A stretch of DNA of 64,000 nt, from the NCBI GenBank assembly GCA_947503175.1, contig CANNCO010000002.1, positions 733,235-797,234 on the forward strand, in the 5' to 3' direction. Positions 63,599 to 64,000 of the stretch are shown piece by piece; position 1 is the stretch's first letter, and the number at the start of each line of letters is the position of its first letter. A program made the position numbers and the translations under genes. Source of the stretch: an uncultured Paracoccaceae bacterium. GTDB lineage: Bacteria; Pseudomonadota; Alphaproteobacteria; Rhodobacterales; Rhodobacteraceae. Under the pieces are notes generated by a model. It was given only the letters and a program-made list of their open reading frames with translations, had not been told where the DNA came from and did no database searches.

Positions 63599-63868
63599 TC
63601 AGTCAATCTGTGCGGTAAGATATTCGCGCCCGTTTTGCGACTGTGACACCTTCTTGGTATCAGTCGTCGAGAATACGATCGGACCGGGATCTCGATCCGG
63701 GATGGCGGTACGGCCGCCACCTCGTTCTTCCTTTGCAAAGGTCATGCGAACCAGTTCGGACGTCGTATAGAGCTCGGACTCAACGCCAAGCTGGGCTTCA
63801 AGCTGGCCCGACGCCAGAACCGGGCTGGTAAGGACCAAAGCCGCCGCTGTGAGCAGAATGCATTTCAT
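63599..63868 (-). CDS. small secreted protein, 89 residues
   Basis: MKCILLTAAALVLTSPVLAS is a clear signal peptide; an ATG ten codons earlier is possible. The mature part is polar (LEAQLGVESELYTTSELVRM, GREYLTAQID), unknown function. Not linked to the tesA gene, as they converge. Confidence 0.65.
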   Translation of the reverse strand: MKCILLTAAALVLTSPVLASGQLEAQLGVESELYTTSELVRMTFAKEERGGGRTAIPDRDPGPIVFSTTDTKKVSQSQNGREYLTAQID

Positions 63869-63927
63869 AGTGGTGGTCCTTTCTGTTGTTGTGAGCATTC
63901 GCCTACCGGGTTTCGTACCCTGGTCAA

Positions 63928-63957
63928 AAAGACCCCCGGTTTTTTCGGGGGTCTTTG
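63928..63957. terminator. strong intrinsic terminator hairpin
   Basis: GACCCCCG/CGGGGGTC stem with AAA/TTT flanks around a T-rich loop, at 63928-63957. Arms are perfectly complementary, with T tracts on both sides, so it could stop transcription in either direction. Confidence 0.8.
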
Positions 63958-64000
63958 TTTTTGGGCCGTTGGGTGTGTGCGGCCTCTCGGGTGGACTTAG

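Noticed and set aside
1..64000. CRISPR arrays, retron or diversity-generating elements
   Set aside because: No regularly spaced repeats and no reverse-transcriptase motif were seen in any frame.

Overview
The window reads as chromosome of a marine alphaproteobacterium of the order Rhodobacterales (Roseobacter-like). The basis is gene content and protein style: GcrA, an OmpR-type response regulator with an aspartate-rich start, a RibA of the Rhodobacterales type, AsmA, a ybbA/ybbP-tesA locus and an Mla-type lipid transporter. No species can be named from the sequence alone.

1-15.2 kb is ordinary core genome: response regulator (cut by the window edge), ribA, an acyl-CoA dehydrogenase, an argD-argF operon, a DMT exporter, an ABC-2 permease, gcrA, AsmA, an Lrp/AsnC regulator, rimO, a methyltransferase and an oligopeptide-type binding protein closed by a clear terminator. 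15.2-17.6 kb is gene-poor and holds the corpse of a tyrosine recombinase, a 13-base match to a tRNA 3' end, and a secreted rhodanese-domain gene. 17.6-28.0 kb is accessory-core: an MscS/MgtE-like/MgtE operon, a rimB-rimK-deacylase operon on the opposite strand, and a complete MlaE-F-D plus lipoprotein operon.

28.3-59.3 kb is a tRNA integration hotspot. A tRNA-Met(CAT) gene lies at 59249-59325 on the minus strand. Its 3' 50 bases are repeated exactly at 31369-31418, and the 28-kb segment between the copies is an integrated island. It has its own integrase, paired TGTCCCCCA arm sites near both ends, an AlpA-like factor, a TopoVI-A-like Toprim protein, a PrimPol, two long phage-interior-like proteins, a DUF5681 protein, LamG and lamin-tail/Hint proteins, two divergent paralogous tyrosine recombinases with small partner genes, two outer-membrane autotransporters, a cytochrome b561, a phage-like regulator module with visible operators, and a dead SRAP gene. 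I see no capsid, portal, large terminase or tail gene, so it resembles a satellite or a non-phage integrative element rather than a prophage. Left of it (28.3-31.4 kb) lies an older, decayed element: a broken DUF3883-like gene and a broken large serine recombinase whose last codons run into the tRNA 3' end, so the same tRNA seems to have been used twice.

59.4-64.0 kb returns to core genome: an FtsX-family permease with its ATPase, a divergent tesA-type esterase, a small secreted protein and a strong terminator.

Functional assignments come from recognising family motifs in translated sequence; no database search was run.
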